DNA of 64,000 nucleotides from Kudoa neothunni (Eukaryota; Cnidaria), in the NCBI GenBank assembly GCA_964304625.1, contig OZ199840.1, forward strand, positions 2,542,001 through 2,606,000, written 5' to 3'. Below are positions 1 to 11,449 of the stretch, piece after piece (the stretch's first letter is position 1; each line of letters opens with the position of its first letter). The notes beneath the pieces were generated by a model. The model did not search any database. It saw only the letters and a list, made by a program, of their open reading frames with translations, and was not told where the DNA came from. The translations under genes and the position numbers were made by a program.

Positions 1-260
1 ACCATACTTGAGAACCAAATTGGGCAGCTACATTAAGCTGATTCGTAGGTGGTACTTGTATTTCTTGCATAATTGCATTTTCGTGTTCGATTTGACGTTG
101 GTAGGATGACCGCGCTGCATCCATATCCAAACGGGTTCATCTATCCTCAGCTAGTTCATGTTGTTTGGCATGGGCACTTCTCGGTTGGTTCTCTCCTCAT
201 TATCCTGTTGTCTGCTTGTCAGTCTTCTTCCTCCTCCAGATCTATTTCTGGTTATATATA
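1..260 (-). pseudogene. Possible Helitron N-terminal Arg/Gln-rich fragment
   Basis: Read on the minus strand, the first 260 bases give a charged peptide rich in Arg, Gln and Glu (for example SSYQRQIEHENAIMQEIQV near 60-110). One in-frame stop and one probable frameshift break it. The composition resembles the low-complexity leader before the Rep domain of Helitron proteins, such as the element at 11450-16506. There is no Rep or helicase motif, and the fragment runs off the left edge. An unrelated coiled-coil fragment is equally possible. Confidence 0.28.
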
Positions 261-1839
261 TATATTCAAATTATCACATATCCTATTATTCCGGTCAATA
301 TTATCTAACCTACTATTATTGTTCAAGTTATACGTGTCAGTTAGGTCACCAGGTGTCATTTTCCAAATAAGCGTGTGTTGTCACGTTACTCAGGTTGATT
401 ACAATAATACTGATTTTGTAAATATTTATGTGAGAAAAGCATAATTAATCTTTGTATGAATCCCGCTTAATCCGTTTGATCTATATACATAGTAAAGTTT
501 TTGTCTGTCAGTGCGTCAGTTTGCAGCAGGACGCATGTGTCACTGAGAAACTTTCCTTAATTATTGCTGTAAGTTTGTATTTGAATAGATAAAACCATTA
601 ATAAAAATCGATCATTTACTTAGAAGTATAAATATGGGCAATAACACAATCCGAAGTAATGAATTTTATGGTTGTCTTCACAAATAGCAGATTCAAAAGT
701 ACCTGCATAATATTGATATTTGTTTACTTCTGATTGATAGTCAATTAAAATGAACTTCAACTCACTGTATAGAAAACGAGTCTCTTAATTGTGATATAGA
801 ATCTTCTGAAAATCTTACTTATGCTTGTTCGGAGTACTTTTAAGACAAATAAAACTATTAACGTCACATTTACAAGAGTTATCGCATTTCCCTTAAAATT
901 TAAAGCGTAAACAAGTTATTTGGTATGAGTTTTCCCTTTTCGAGTGTTATGGATATAGTTAAGAAAAATAGATTATGATCATTTTAAGTAAAAACTTTAC
1001 ATTATTAGAATTCCTGAGATCCTGCGAAGATTAAATTGTTTTTGTTATTACTCTATATTTAGTTTATGGTTCTACGCTAAATGTATTGAAACGATTACAA
1101 TATGTTGATGGTAAAGAAAAATTAAAGACCGCTGCTTTCTGGGTAGCTCCGAAATGGAAAAATTGCGCATAAAAAGGCGAATTAATAATAACAATAAATA
1201 TTTATATATACAAATTAATTTATAATTAAAATGTAAATTTTCGAGGATTTTTCCATTTTTGTCTGACGACGTAAAGATAACCTGCTCCACACAGATTTTT
1301 TGGGAGGAGACAAGCGATCCCATACGGATTTCCTCCTCTTGATGGGAAATCGATTCTTCAATCGATATCTCCTTCTTTTGGAATCATTATTCAAACATCG
1401 GTTACAACCCCATTGTTGAACCATATTGAATAGGATATATCGTTTAACCGACACGCAATAAAAGATTAAAATATTTGTTAACTAAACTACCGCCACCTGC
1501 CTATAAACATGAACAATAATCCTATATTGATTTAATGCGCTTTATTGAAGGATTTTTTCGTAGATTGATTTATTGTTTTCTTCATCTTTTATCGTTTATG
1601 TATTGGCGAGTATAAAGTTCTTTTGCACATGTATTATATGGGATAATGTTTCAAGTCCCTAATTCTCAATTATTTTCATCCCTTTAAGAAAAACACCAAA
1701 TGGCACAACATGAAAAATTAACTTCTGAAATTATTCGGTGTTTATGAATTAATAAACGGGACGGCCCAGTTTCACCGGAATCACGCATGTAAAATCATGA
1801 ACCAAGAAATTAGTGCTGATTTTACTATTACCAAGACGA
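261..1839. other. AT-rich stretch without a convincing gene
   Basis: No supported gene is visible. A segment at about 484-545 contains ACGCATGTG in a context like the two repeats near 9052 and 9752, and may be a diverged relative. A minus-strand open frame at 1215-1454 encodes two adjacent similar heptads (SVWDRLS and SVWSRLS); it has no recognised domain and is not called as a gene. Confidence 0.5.
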
Positions 1840-3130
1840 AGAAAAATAATGACAGACTTATAATAAAGATTATAAAACAAAAGTTTGTCAGTATTGGAGG
1901 TGTCAAAAACGAGGATGTAAAGGTAGGCTAAGAACATTTCCGGCAGAACAGATAGAGAGGTTGGACACGTTAGGTTTCCATAATCACTTAGTATCCGAGG
2001 AAGAAAAAACAGGTAATTTTTCAAGGATAAAATCAAGCATATCACAGAAAATGCCATATATCCAACTAATAAAGTGTATGATATTGCAACTAATCAAGAT
2101 GTTTAAAAATTGCCAAATATTCCCAAAAAGTGTGTTTATCAAGTGATTCGAGATATACGAAAACGAAAGAGCATTGATGTAAATCCGGAGACAAATCTTT
2201 GCGGATCGATAATGACATTAACGAACAAAAATTTTTGTATATACGATTCTGGATCCGAGGATAAAAATAGAATTATTATTTTTGCAACAGAAGAAAATCT
2301 TTCGCACCTAAAACATTCCAAATTCTGGGTTTTCGACGGAACGTTCAAGGTTGTTCCAAGAACGTTCTCCCAAATGTACACATTAATGGTCACGTTTTTA
2401 ACAAAATATTACCGTTGGTGCTTATTTTAATGACAGATAAGTCGGAGAGCAGCTATGACTGTATTATTCAAATAATTATTTAAAAAAAAGGAAACCTGGA
2501 ACTTCCCAACATTATCATAGATTTTGAGGTTGTTGCTTATAATGCATTTAAAAAAGGAACAAAACATATGTTCTGCTTGTTCCATCTTGGCCAGTGCGTT
2601 AATCGAAGATTGCATAAATTGGGTCTATCAAAGTTTTATCAGGAAGATAGTGAGTTTAAACTTTTTGTCAAGTGCGTTACTTCGTTTGCCTTTGTACCGA
2701 ACGATTTAGTGAAGATTAATTTGAAAAATTACTCCTACAAGCCAAGAAAACTGAAATAAAGAATTTAAATCTATTCCTAAGTTATTTTGAGAACTTCATT
2801 AATAGTAACAAATACCCTGTTGAATCATGGAACTCTCATTCTCAAACCCTTAATGATATACCTCTAACCTCCAATAATGCAGAAAGTTTCAATCGACGTT
2901 TTTATGCTAGGTTTGATCAAGCACATTCAGGTTTACTAACTTTTATTAAAAATTTACAAGAGAGACAAAGCTCAGTTGAACAAGAAGCCATGTTTTATTT
3001 ATGCAATCCTAATAATGATCCTCGGAATAAAGATGTTAAATTAAAAATGGATAAGTTGAAAGCTTTATGTGAGAGTTATCATCGATATTATGATACATTA
3101 TTCGTTCAGGGCTATTTCCAAAGAATATAA
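1840..3130 (+). pseudogene. FLYWCH-MULE transposase pseudogene (copy 1)
   Basis: This is a remnant of a Mutator-like (MULE) transposase with an N-terminal FLYWCH zinc finger. The finger is visible at about 1880-1985 as YWRCQKRGCKGRLRT followed by FHNH, which supplies the Cys-Cys-His-His ligands. The MULE region follows in pieces: LPNIPKKCVYQVIRDIRKRK and the YDSGSEDKNRIIIFATEENL block at 2110-2430 with the DGTFK motif, then DFEVVAYNAFKKG and FHLGQCVNRRLHKLGL at about 2520-2640, then WNSHSQTLNDIPLTSNNAES (the usual nne-SFNR block) up to a stop at 3128. At least three frameshifts and an internal stop separate the pieces. Related copies lie at 40395-41941 and 42189-43503. No terminal repeats were found. 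Confidence 0.85.
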
Positions 3131-3964
3131 CTGGTATATAGAGTAACCCCAATTTTCCCTACCTGCATTTCACTTTATAGTATCTTAGTTTTTATAATTC
3201 TTGTGCTGTCGCTGATAATGATTACAGGAAAAAATTACTATTAGATAGAAGTTCCAGGTTTATCGATATTGAAAAATGTGTGATCATGTGTCATTTCCAT
3301 GTATTCGCAGATCACTTGAAAAGTATCATTTTGTCTCCCTTAGATTATTTTTTAATTCTCGTTATCACTCTATATATATTTTTCGAACTTAAATTCAAAC
3401 CTTTCCATGTAACAAACTTTCCTTCATTTATAGATTAAGTATTGCATCTTCTCTGTAAAAATATTTTCTCCGCCTTCGCATCAATTAGTACTACATTTAG
3501 ATTTCGGAACAAGAATTATTCATAGAAATATCCTATAACTGCAAGTATTTTTTTAGCAACTTTTGATTACGTTTAGATTTTCAGGATGCATGTCGGACTT
3601 TTTGCCAATCTTGTGATAACAATTTATTCTTACCTAGTTACTCTTGTTTTTTTTGTAAGTTTAATCAATTTTTTATTTATTAAGAATATAACAGCGTTTA
3701 TTTCCAATGTTAATTATTTTTAACTCAAAATGTTTTCACCGGCCTTGATTTAATTATTTAAGTCCACAAATTGGAATAATATAATATGAAAGATATTTAT
3801 AAATTACTATAGCTAGATGTTTAGGAAAGGATAAGAATATTTTTAACAAACTATCTTTCCTATTACATACAAAACATCTTATCTTTGACAAATTCGTTAC
3901 ATTCGCATGCGCTTTTAGTCACCCATGAGTTTATATTACGGGTTTTTTACTTTTAGCGTACGTA
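3131..3964. other. AT-rich spacer
   Basis: Nothing supportable between the MULE remnant and the left TIR of the Tc1/mariner element: only short open frames and homopolymer T runs. Confidence 0.5.
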
Positions 3965-3996
3965 CAGTGTTTCAAGTTCAAGATGCATTCACATCC
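3965..3996 (+). repeat. Left TIR of Tc1/mariner element
   Basis: The 32-bp end begins CAGTGTTTCAAG next to TA and matches the reverse complement of 5185-5216 with two mismatches. Confidence 0.93.
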
Positions 3997-4053
3997 GATC
4001 ATGAAGCAAATTTTATAGGTTCAGCTGATGTAATAATTAATTCAACCGTGAAA

Positions 4054-5128
4054 AAAAGAAAATATAACAAAACAAATGACTTCACGAGATTTAATTCTAA
4101 ATTTATCAGAAGTTCGTTATTTTTAATTAATTAGCTATATGACTTTAATGAAAAAGTCCCAACTAAACAAATCGCCAAGTATGTTGGAGTTCATCCAACT
4201 ACTGTCACAAGGATTCTTAAATTGAAGGATTCTACGGGAAGTGTGGAAAAGAAAAAAATGGAGGCAACCGACGTCAATTATTATACGACGAATACAAACA
4301 ATTCCTAAAACAACTTGTTGACGACGATTGCACTATAACATTAACATCTTTAGGGGAAATGCTAAATTCACAATATAACATCAGTGTATCCAGGAAAACG
4401 ATTACTAATGTTCTTCAAGGATTTCACTATTTATTAAAAAAAATTTCCATAGTTCCTGTTGGCAGAAATCTACCCGAGAATATACAGAAAAGAAAAAAAG
4501 TAAATTATATATAATAAATTAAAATGAAATCTAAATTAGTTGTCATGAATTATCTTCAACAAAAGCCAAACTATTCCCTTGTTCTCTATATCGATGAAGC
4601 AGGATTCTCTTTATCAATGAGACGCTTTTTTGGAAGGTCCCCTGTTGGATCTAGAGCAAATTTAACCGTGAGAACCGTCCGCTCCGAAAATATTACATTG
4701 ATAGCCGCAATGAGCTCCCAGAAAGTATGGCCAACCAAAGTACGCGAAGGCTCAGTAAATGAAAGTATATTTTCAGAATATTTAATCCAACTTTTCATGG
4801 AGCTACAATTGGACGGTATACCAAACGCATTGCTCATAATGGACAATGTAAGATTTCACAAAACTGATTACATCATGGATCTTGTGGCAGAAACTAATCA
4901 CTCGATTCCGTTTCTACCGCCATATTCCCCGTTCCTTAACCCGATCGAGGAACTTTTCAACCAGTTAAAAAATAATAGTAAGACAAGAATCCAACAAACA
5001 AAACTGAACTCATAGAGGCGATAAAATCTAGTCCGAATGATGTGACGTTTGCACAATGTCAAAACTATTGCAATCATGCAGAGAGTTATTTCCCACGATG
5101 CTTAAATAACGAAGTTATTGAAAATTAA
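4054..5128 (+). pseudogene. Tc1/mariner DD34E transposase pseudogene
   Basis: The N-terminal half has a helix-turn-helix region (PTKQIAKYVGVHPTTVTRIL, about 4156-4215). The catalytic core follows at 4524-5015: YIDEAGF with the first Asp, LIMDNVRFHKT with the second Asp, and PPYSPFLNPIEELFNQLK with the Glu. Exactly 34 residues separate the second Asp from the first Glu (DD34E). The frame is broken by an early stop at 4132, a frameshift in the A run near 4255, stops at about 4510-4518 and a frameshift near 4990. The C-terminus ends at 5126-5128. The start is uncertain because the first codons are degraded. Confidence 0.88.
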
Positions 5129-5184
5129 TTTATTGTTTCGATATTTAGTAATTACCTATTTTTTTCAAATAATGCATCTTGATT

Positions 5185-5216
5185 GGACGTAAATGCATCT
5201 TGAACTTGAAACACTG
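5185..5216 (-). repeat. Right TIR of Tc1/mariner element
   Basis: The reverse complement matches 3965-3996 at 30 of 32 positions. It is followed by TA. Confidence 0.93.
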
Positions 5217-6401
5217 TATATAGATCTGTATTCTTGTATTTGTAATAAAATAATTTTATTTTAGTTAATAAATTTTTTATATGGCGATTATATTAGTTCC
5301 TGTGTTTTATTTCATGATAATACTTGAACCATCGATCTACAAATTGAATTTTACAACCAACCAACTACACATACACATAGATATTATCTTAAGTATTTTT
5401 AGGGTTAAAATAAATACATTCAACATGATTAGAATTAATTACGTCAAACAAATAAATATACAATTAACCAAAAACTCAATTCTAATCCAAAATTATATGC
5501 AACATTTAATTTAAAAACAACTTAACTGCTATTTCGCACATATACATATATATTCATTAATTTATCTGGCATGTTTTTACATATTCTATATGTTAGGAAA
5601 TGTAAACAAATATATAAATTAAAATTATCGATAGAATTGTTGGGCAAGAAAACATAACCGTTTATGTAACAATAATACCCAAACACACTACCAGTAGTAT
5701 ATATAAAGTTATACTTCTAGAACAATCTAGATGTCTCTGTTGTATTCCATAAGGCGGCTATATGGTTCTATCGTCATATAGGATCTTCCAGAGGCCTCAA
5801 CAGGGGGTTTAGCAGATAGCGGCATATCGGACTGATGATAACTACCTCGTCGGTACATAATGGATTACTTTAGAAACCTACACACGACCTTTCGTTAATG
5901 GGAAATATCTACTTCCAAAAATTTGTCCTTTTTCGCATGTGCAAACCTTCCGATTTCATAACAAATAATCTTTTTACATGTTTAAATATGGAATGATCAC
6001 AAATATCTTTAAAAATAACTGTTTTACAAAGTCAACAAAAATGCAACTTCGGTCAGTATCGTGACGAGCGCACAATTTTGCGCGTTCTTTTTTATGCTGT
6101 ATTTCACAAAATTCCCACATATATACAACTTTGAGACTATTATTATCTCAAATCTAGTCCTATTATAGCATTTATGTGTAAAAATCATATCTAACTAAAT
6201 AGTAATAGATTTAGATAATTTGTTTGAATTCAAATGAACTTTTACCCAGACAGGATTCTAAATATTAAGTTTCGCTGATTAAAAGTGTCGGCTATCCTAC
6301 ATTATCTGTGTTTTCTTCGGCAAGAACACTCAAATTTCGTAAAAATTCGTAAACAATTTTAAAATTACATATAAAAATTCATTATATATTGACATAACAC
6401 A
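5217..6401. other. Non-coding AT-rich stretch
   Basis: No supported gene. The open frame at 5281-5514 is low-complexity and looks random. A segment at 5691-5815 (TTCTAGAACAATCTAGA and nearby) vaguely resembles 10360-10450 and could be an old repeat. It is not classified. Confidence 0.45.
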
Positions 6402-7361
6402 CTAAAAAAATTTCTTGGGGTATCTTCTCCTAAACAAAAAGTCGGCCAAATATTCTGGTAATGTTTCTAGGATTTTATTGGCTATGTTTCTGTAATTGCG
6501 CTTGAATGCACCCCAGGTTGCTTCTATTCTATTAGTGTGAATTCCAGTAGGTGAAACAAAGTGCCTTTTATGAATAACGGTCCCATGAGTAAAACCCAAA
6601 TCAGCTAAACTATCGTATCCACGCCATCCATCTGTCCAAATAATGCTTACTCCCGTACGTTTTCCATAATTATTTCTTCTAAAGCGTGTATTTCTAACTT
6701 TGGACATTTTAAGGAAACAATTCCCATCCTCATCGATGCTTTCTATCATCCAGTATTGCTGGTTCTTTAATACTCGGCTAATGTTATATTTATTTGTACA
6801 AATGGTAGTTCCGTCGATTTGTACAATCTTATGGGGTCCATCAATTTTTGAAAAATCTTTGTTAAGTTTTGATGCCATAAAATAACAGATAATGGTTTTC
6901 CATTCACTAATTGATGTGAAAGAACCAATATCAAGTTCACACAACAGTTCATCGTAAGTTAAAGAAGGGTACTTGATAAAACAGACCATTAAAATGAATG
7001 TTTTGTACAAAGGAAGGTTAGCCATTTCGAAAATGCTATCTTTCCTTAAAGCATATCGTTTGCTACAACTCTAGCATTTGAACTGAACGCAATCACCGGT
7101 ATCCTTCTGTTTGTATAAGTACATTCTTTCGCCACATGTACATTTCTTATACTCATGTAAAAGCCCAATTGCTTGTAAAACTTTAATATTATAATGATTA
7201 TCTTCTCTAAAATAAGCATGATCGAACATTATTATGTCGTTAATGTCGCCCAAAGTGAACGTTTCTCTAAACTTAAACATTGATCGTTTCACGAGCGAAA
7301 TTACACGAATCTTAACGAAGAAAACACAGATAATGTAGGTTAGCCAATATGTTAAACCCAA
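6402..7361 (-). pseudogene. Merlin (ISXO2/IS1595-like) transposase, one nonsense codon
   Basis: A single reading frame of about 320 codons runs on the minus strand from 7361 to 6402. It is interrupted only by an amber codon at about 7071-7073. The N-terminal third has a Cys-rich ribbon (CTCGERMY, then FKC, then CSK after the stop). The DDE core shows VQIDGTTICTNKYNISRVL (first Asp), SIIWTDGWRGYDSL (second Asp) and GIHTNRIEATWGAFKR (catalytic Glu). This is the eukaryotic Merlin/ISXO2 arrangement. The catalytic residues survive, so decay is slight. I could not identify its TIRs. Two other Merlin copies lie at 40427-41491 and 52658-53626. Confidence 0.87.
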
Positions 7362-7741
7362 TTAACTTTAGTTTACTCAAGTTTCTTAGTGGTTTATTTT
7401 GTTAATGGTACGAGAAATTGTGGAATTATTGATTGTTACAGTGTCGTTGGCACGCTCTAAAAAGCCACCCATTTGAAAGACTACTACTGTCATGACCGCG
7501 CGGCTCAACGTGTGATCACGTGGTAACGATGAGCATCAGAATACTTCCCATTTTTGTAATACACTAACAACATAAATTAGGTTAAAGTTCACTTTAGCCC
7601 CATACCTTTCGGCAATAATCAGAACCCGAAAAAACTTCGGATTGGGTATTATTCGCGTTAGCGATGAAGCCTTTATTTCCACAATGATTGCATTTGTTGA
7701 TGGCTTATGGCCTCACAGTTCCATATCTTAATTATATGCAT
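7362..7741. other. Spacer with a zinc-knuckle remnant
   Basis: On the minus strand at about 7654-7692 the peptide CNHCGNKGFIANA has the first part of a retroviral-type zinc knuckle. It lies downstream of the gag frame and may be a fragment of the same or a related retroelement. Confidence 0.35.
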
Positions 7742-8617
7742 TCATCCACGATTATCAACTAGTATCGGGATTGTAAATGGACCGTCGAATTTGCATAGCT
7801 GGCCGCGAACAAAACACGTATAATCAATTTCAATAATATCATTATCACTACCAGTGCAAATAGTGTTAACCTGCTTTTTTCGGCAGACTACAGCCATATG
7901 ACCACGTTTATGGCATTTGTGGCAAATAGCATCACCGCGGCAATCTTTTGTGGAATGATTTCTTGAACCGCATTTAGAGCATTTAATTCTCTTGGGGTCA
8001 TATTTCTGCTTCCTCCTAGATATAGCCAGTGACCCGAGCGGTAAGTCCAATTGGTCTTGAGCTATTTGAATAAGTTGGGTTACAGAGGAAGGTTTCGATG
8101 TGATTACAATCCGCTTAATATCATCCGGAAGCGAATTAGTACAGTGCTCAATTATGAGAGTCACTGCTGCATTTTGATCAATTGATGGTAATGCCTTGCG
8201 TAACAAATTTTCAGTTGAATAGCAAAACTCAGCGAATAAAGAGACTCCATCCCATGTGGCTTGTTGGAACTTTCTCATCAAATTAATTTGGCACGGTTTT
8301 CGAATATAAGCTTTTTGGAGTATTTGTATCATGTTAGTGAATGTGTCCCTTGTGGGTTTATACATGTTTACTTCGTTGAATTCCAGGAGATCCAAAGCGC
8401 TATCACATAGATATAGTGGCAGGAAGCGAGCTTTATCTAGCTCGTTCCAATTTGACGCCGATGACATCAGCACAAAATTCCTTTGGAATTTTTCGAAATC
8501 ATCTTCCAACCCCTTGGATTTATTTAGTGTTGGTAGGTGCTTGGAGGGCTCACCCCTGTCACCAGATGTAACGCTAGCGCCACCGGGATAAATAGGCTCC
8601 GACAATAATTCACCCAA
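7742..8617 (-). CDS. Retrotransposon Gag (truncated element)
   Basis: This is an uninterrupted 291-codon frame. The N-terminal 200 residues have the mixed helical character of a Gag capsid, for example the stretch FEKFQRNFVLMSSASNWNEL. Two CCHC zinc knuckles follow at about residues 213-245: CSKCGSRNHSTKDC and CHKCHKRGHMAVVC. The frame ends in IPILVDNRG. This position corresponds to the LVDTG active site of the following aspartic protease, but the site is altered and a stop follows. No reverse transcriptase, integrase or LTR was found nearby, so this is a fragment. It may be Gypsy-like or BEL-like. Confidence 0.75.
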   Translation of the reverse strand: MGELLSEPIYPGGASVTSGDRGEPSKHLPTLNKSKGLEDDFEKFQRNFVLMSSASNWNELDKARFLPLYLCDSALDLLEFNEVNMYKPTRDTFTNMIQILQKAYIRKPCQINLMRKFQQATWDGVSLFAEFCYSTENLLRKALPSIDQNAAVTLIIEHCTNSLPDDIKRIVITSKPSSVTQLIQIAQDQLDLPLGSLAISRRKQKYDPKRIKCSKCGSRNHSTKDCRGDAICHKCHKRGHMAVVCRKKQVNTICTGSDNDIIEIDYTCFVRGQLCKFDGPFTIPILVDNRG

Positions 8618-9051
8618 AAAGACTCTCCGTAATCAGACTACTATCCTAATAGTCTATCGACCGGCGGTGATGACGTGGCTACAATATCAATAATAAAAAA
8701 AATACACAAAATATTGTTTTGAGTAGCATGCCTGTTAATTATTATAGGTTTATATGTATATATGCTAGATTTATATATTAAGCAATAACAAGGATTTTTT
8801 CGATTTATAGTTATATTCTATAAATTTATTAATGTCACCTAATATTAAACTGCATATTACATCTACTAATTATATTAAAGAGGAATATACATGTTGTTGA
8901 TTTTGTAAATTGCGCACGCTCCAAAAAATTTTAATATTAAAACACATGTACGTAAAATGGCTTAAAATTATAAAAGTAATTAATTATTACAATCAAGTTG
9001 AAAAAACATAGATTAGTTACACTTTAATAATTAAATATTACAAGTTAATCC

Positions 9052-9300
9052 TTATATATATGAAGGAGGACGGTCGGTATGTTTGTTTGTGTGTGTATGC
9101 CCCAAAGTACGCATGTGCGGATCATTTTTTCCTTATAGAGAGCCATATATAAAATTTTTATAAATTTATGATATTTAAGTCGTTTAATTGTTTTCGGATG
9201 ATTAAAGTTTCCAAAAAGTATGTATGAAATAGTGATTTTGTCGATTTAAAGTTTGTTTATCGGATTACATGAGTTCAACTATAGGATTAGCGCCTGCTTA
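9052..9300 (+). repeat. Dispersed repeat, copy 1
   Basis: It shares AAGTACGCATGTGCGG, a GT-rich stretch before it, and a downstream block (CGGATTAYATG then ATAGGATTA) with 9752-9985, in the same order and spacing. The TATATATG-GT-rich start resembles ends of non-autonomous Helitrons, but that assignment is only a guess. Confidence 0.5.
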
Positions 9301-9751
9301 TGTCATGGTTATGGTCGGTTGAGGTTAACTATCTCCCTTATATGCTCCATCATATGTTAATTGGACGATGCCATCTGCCTTTATGTATAAGATTTGCGCG
9401 TTTATTTTATTGTTTGCACAAACAAATTCCTTATATCAGGAGTTTTAATGTAATTGACTTGATAAACACATCTTGAAGGCTCTATTAATGGATTTAGGTA
9501 TGAAAAAATGTCAATATTTGCATTATTATTTAGTTGGTTATGCGTGTTATAATCAGATAGATTGAAGCACTGTAACGCAGGTATTGTGCCCGTAGATTTC
9601 ATTGAAATCGTCTGTTATGTTGAACTTTCAGTGATTCAATTCAGTGCAGATGGTTACTTCATCTGATTATTTAAATTATTTGTTAGAAAATGTGCATTAA
9701 CGTTTTTGCGGACCAAAGGATATTAATTTGAGTAATCCTTTTCCTTTATCT

Positions 9752-9985
9752 ACTATATATGTAAATCTTAAGTGTCCGTGTGTGTTTCCCTAAGTACGCA
9801 TGTGCGGGAAATTTTTTTCTTTTATATTGATATTTATGTAACTTTTATTAGTTAAAGATACTTTAACAACTTATTTTTTTTATTACAATGATGGTAGTTC
9901 ATAAATCATATAGAAAATTGTGTTGTTATCGGTTTCAGGTTGGTTAAGCGGATTATATGTTTCCATTAATAGGATTACTTTGTTT
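9752..9985 (+). repeat. Dispersed repeat, copy 2
   Basis: Diverged copy of 9052-9300: it has TAAGTACGCATGTGCGGG, then an AT-rich middle, then GCGGATTATATG and ATAGGATTA. The two copies are direct repeats about 0.7 kb apart. Confidence 0.5.
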
Positions 9986-11449
9986 TTTTCGTGTCTATGT
10001 TTATGTATACTAAAGTTCTACAAGTTAACAAGAAAGTTTTTAGTGGTTCCGTTTTAAGCTCTATACCCATGATTTCGAGATACATCTTATGCCGTTTGTA
10101 TCAATTATTATATATATTGATGAGAGAACTTTTGGATTGACTAAACAAACGTGCCTCTAGGTAAGCATACAAAATTATTTTCAATGTAAAATTGTTTGTC
10201 ATACATTATATACAATCTTTCTTATAATCAGCCCACCCTTTTCCGTCATTACAAAACCAACATTGATGTCAACGCATTTGTTAAGACAAGACACCATTGT
10301 TATTAATATCACTATATGTATATCTACAAAGCTGTTTATATATGGAATTTAGAATCCAGAATGTTCTAGAAACATCTAGACCGATGATAGATTGTTATAG
10401 AAGCTTTCAGTGTATTCTATGTTAAACTAGAACCATCTGGAAGCCCTAACAGTATTGTTACAGAAATTTGGTTACTTGAGTTTTGAACGTCACAAAAAGT
10501 GGGTTACTTAGTAATATTCATAATATTATATTATGAATTTAAATAAATCGTTCTATTTTGCGTTTAGAATAGATTAAATTGGATGATTGACCCCTTTTTG
10601 AATTAACAACTAAGTTGTAAGTATTAACAAATAAGTATGTTCACAATAACAGTATTAAATATTTGTTGATTTATTAATCCTGTTTTCTTACTTCAAATTG
10701 TGTTTTCTTTCGCTGCCTTACATAATTCAGTTTCGACCAATATTAAGAATTTATCACAGGGAGTATTCTAATATACTTAAATAATATATCTATTATATTT
10801 TTGATGAACTTTCAAATATATAATGATCAAGTCACAGAATTCCTAGAATTATGCAATAATTCTTCTTTATAAATGTTAGCTCTTCCATATAAGGATTCAA
10901 GCAATGAATAATAACATTCGCTGGCTAACTTTTTCACTGATTAGTAAACGATACAACGAACAGTATTTTTGAATAAAAAGTTAATTCTACCTTAATGCGA
11001 AACAATTATATTATTGTATTTCGGTTACAGACGCCAACAACAATCCAAATTACATATATTGGAATTGTATCAGTATTATTACCACAATGTTACTGTTATT
11101 ACGATGATATCTTACAAAAAATTAATGGTTAATTACCATTTTAAGCTCATTATAATTTTAATTATTGATAGTACAAAAACAATTTCACCAGATTCATGAA
11201 AAATAGTGTTTGAGAATTATTGTGTTACCACATCATTAAGTTACAAAGTTATTTCGGTTACCATAAGGATATTCGGAGAATTGATGAATTTTCATTGTAA
11301 ATAGATATTTAAATGTAACATAACCTACGAATAATAATATCCCTTAACAACAAATGAAGTAACAATAAGATTATGACAAATCTATGCGCCCCTTTAAATT
11401 TGCGAGGATTTAGCAACAAGTTATTCGCTCTTTCCCGTTTGATCCTTCA

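Larger units (their letters stand above)
3965..5216 (+). mobile_element. Tc1/mariner-type element (1.25 kb) with TIRs and TA duplication
   Basis: Inverted repeats of 32 bp (3965-3996 and 5185-5216) differ at only two positions and start CAGTGTTTCAAGTTCAAG. Each end is flanked by TA (3963-3964 and 5217-5218), the target duplication of the IS630-Tc1-mariner superfamily. The interior is a broken DD34E transposase. The right TIR is preceded by a second AATGCATCTTG motif at about 5171, a possible duplicated transposase-binding site. Well-preserved ends around a broken gene suggest it could be mobilised in trans, which is an inference. Confidence 0.93.
8618..11449. other. Long non-coding, repeat-bearing stretch
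   Basis: No supported gene in 2.8 kb. It holds two diverged copies of a repeat (9052-9300 and 9752-9985, listed separately). The minus frame at 9402-9602 and the plus frame at 11014-11199 have no recognisable motif. Confidence 0.5.

Noticed and set aside
73-444. Plus-strand 123-codon frame
   Set aside because: Low-complexity Ser/Leu/Tyr text with no motif; the minus strand over its first part is more protein-like.
5281-5514. 77-codon frame rich in Ile/Asn/Lys
   Set aside because: Composition is what AT-rich random DNA gives, with no motif and no neighbours.
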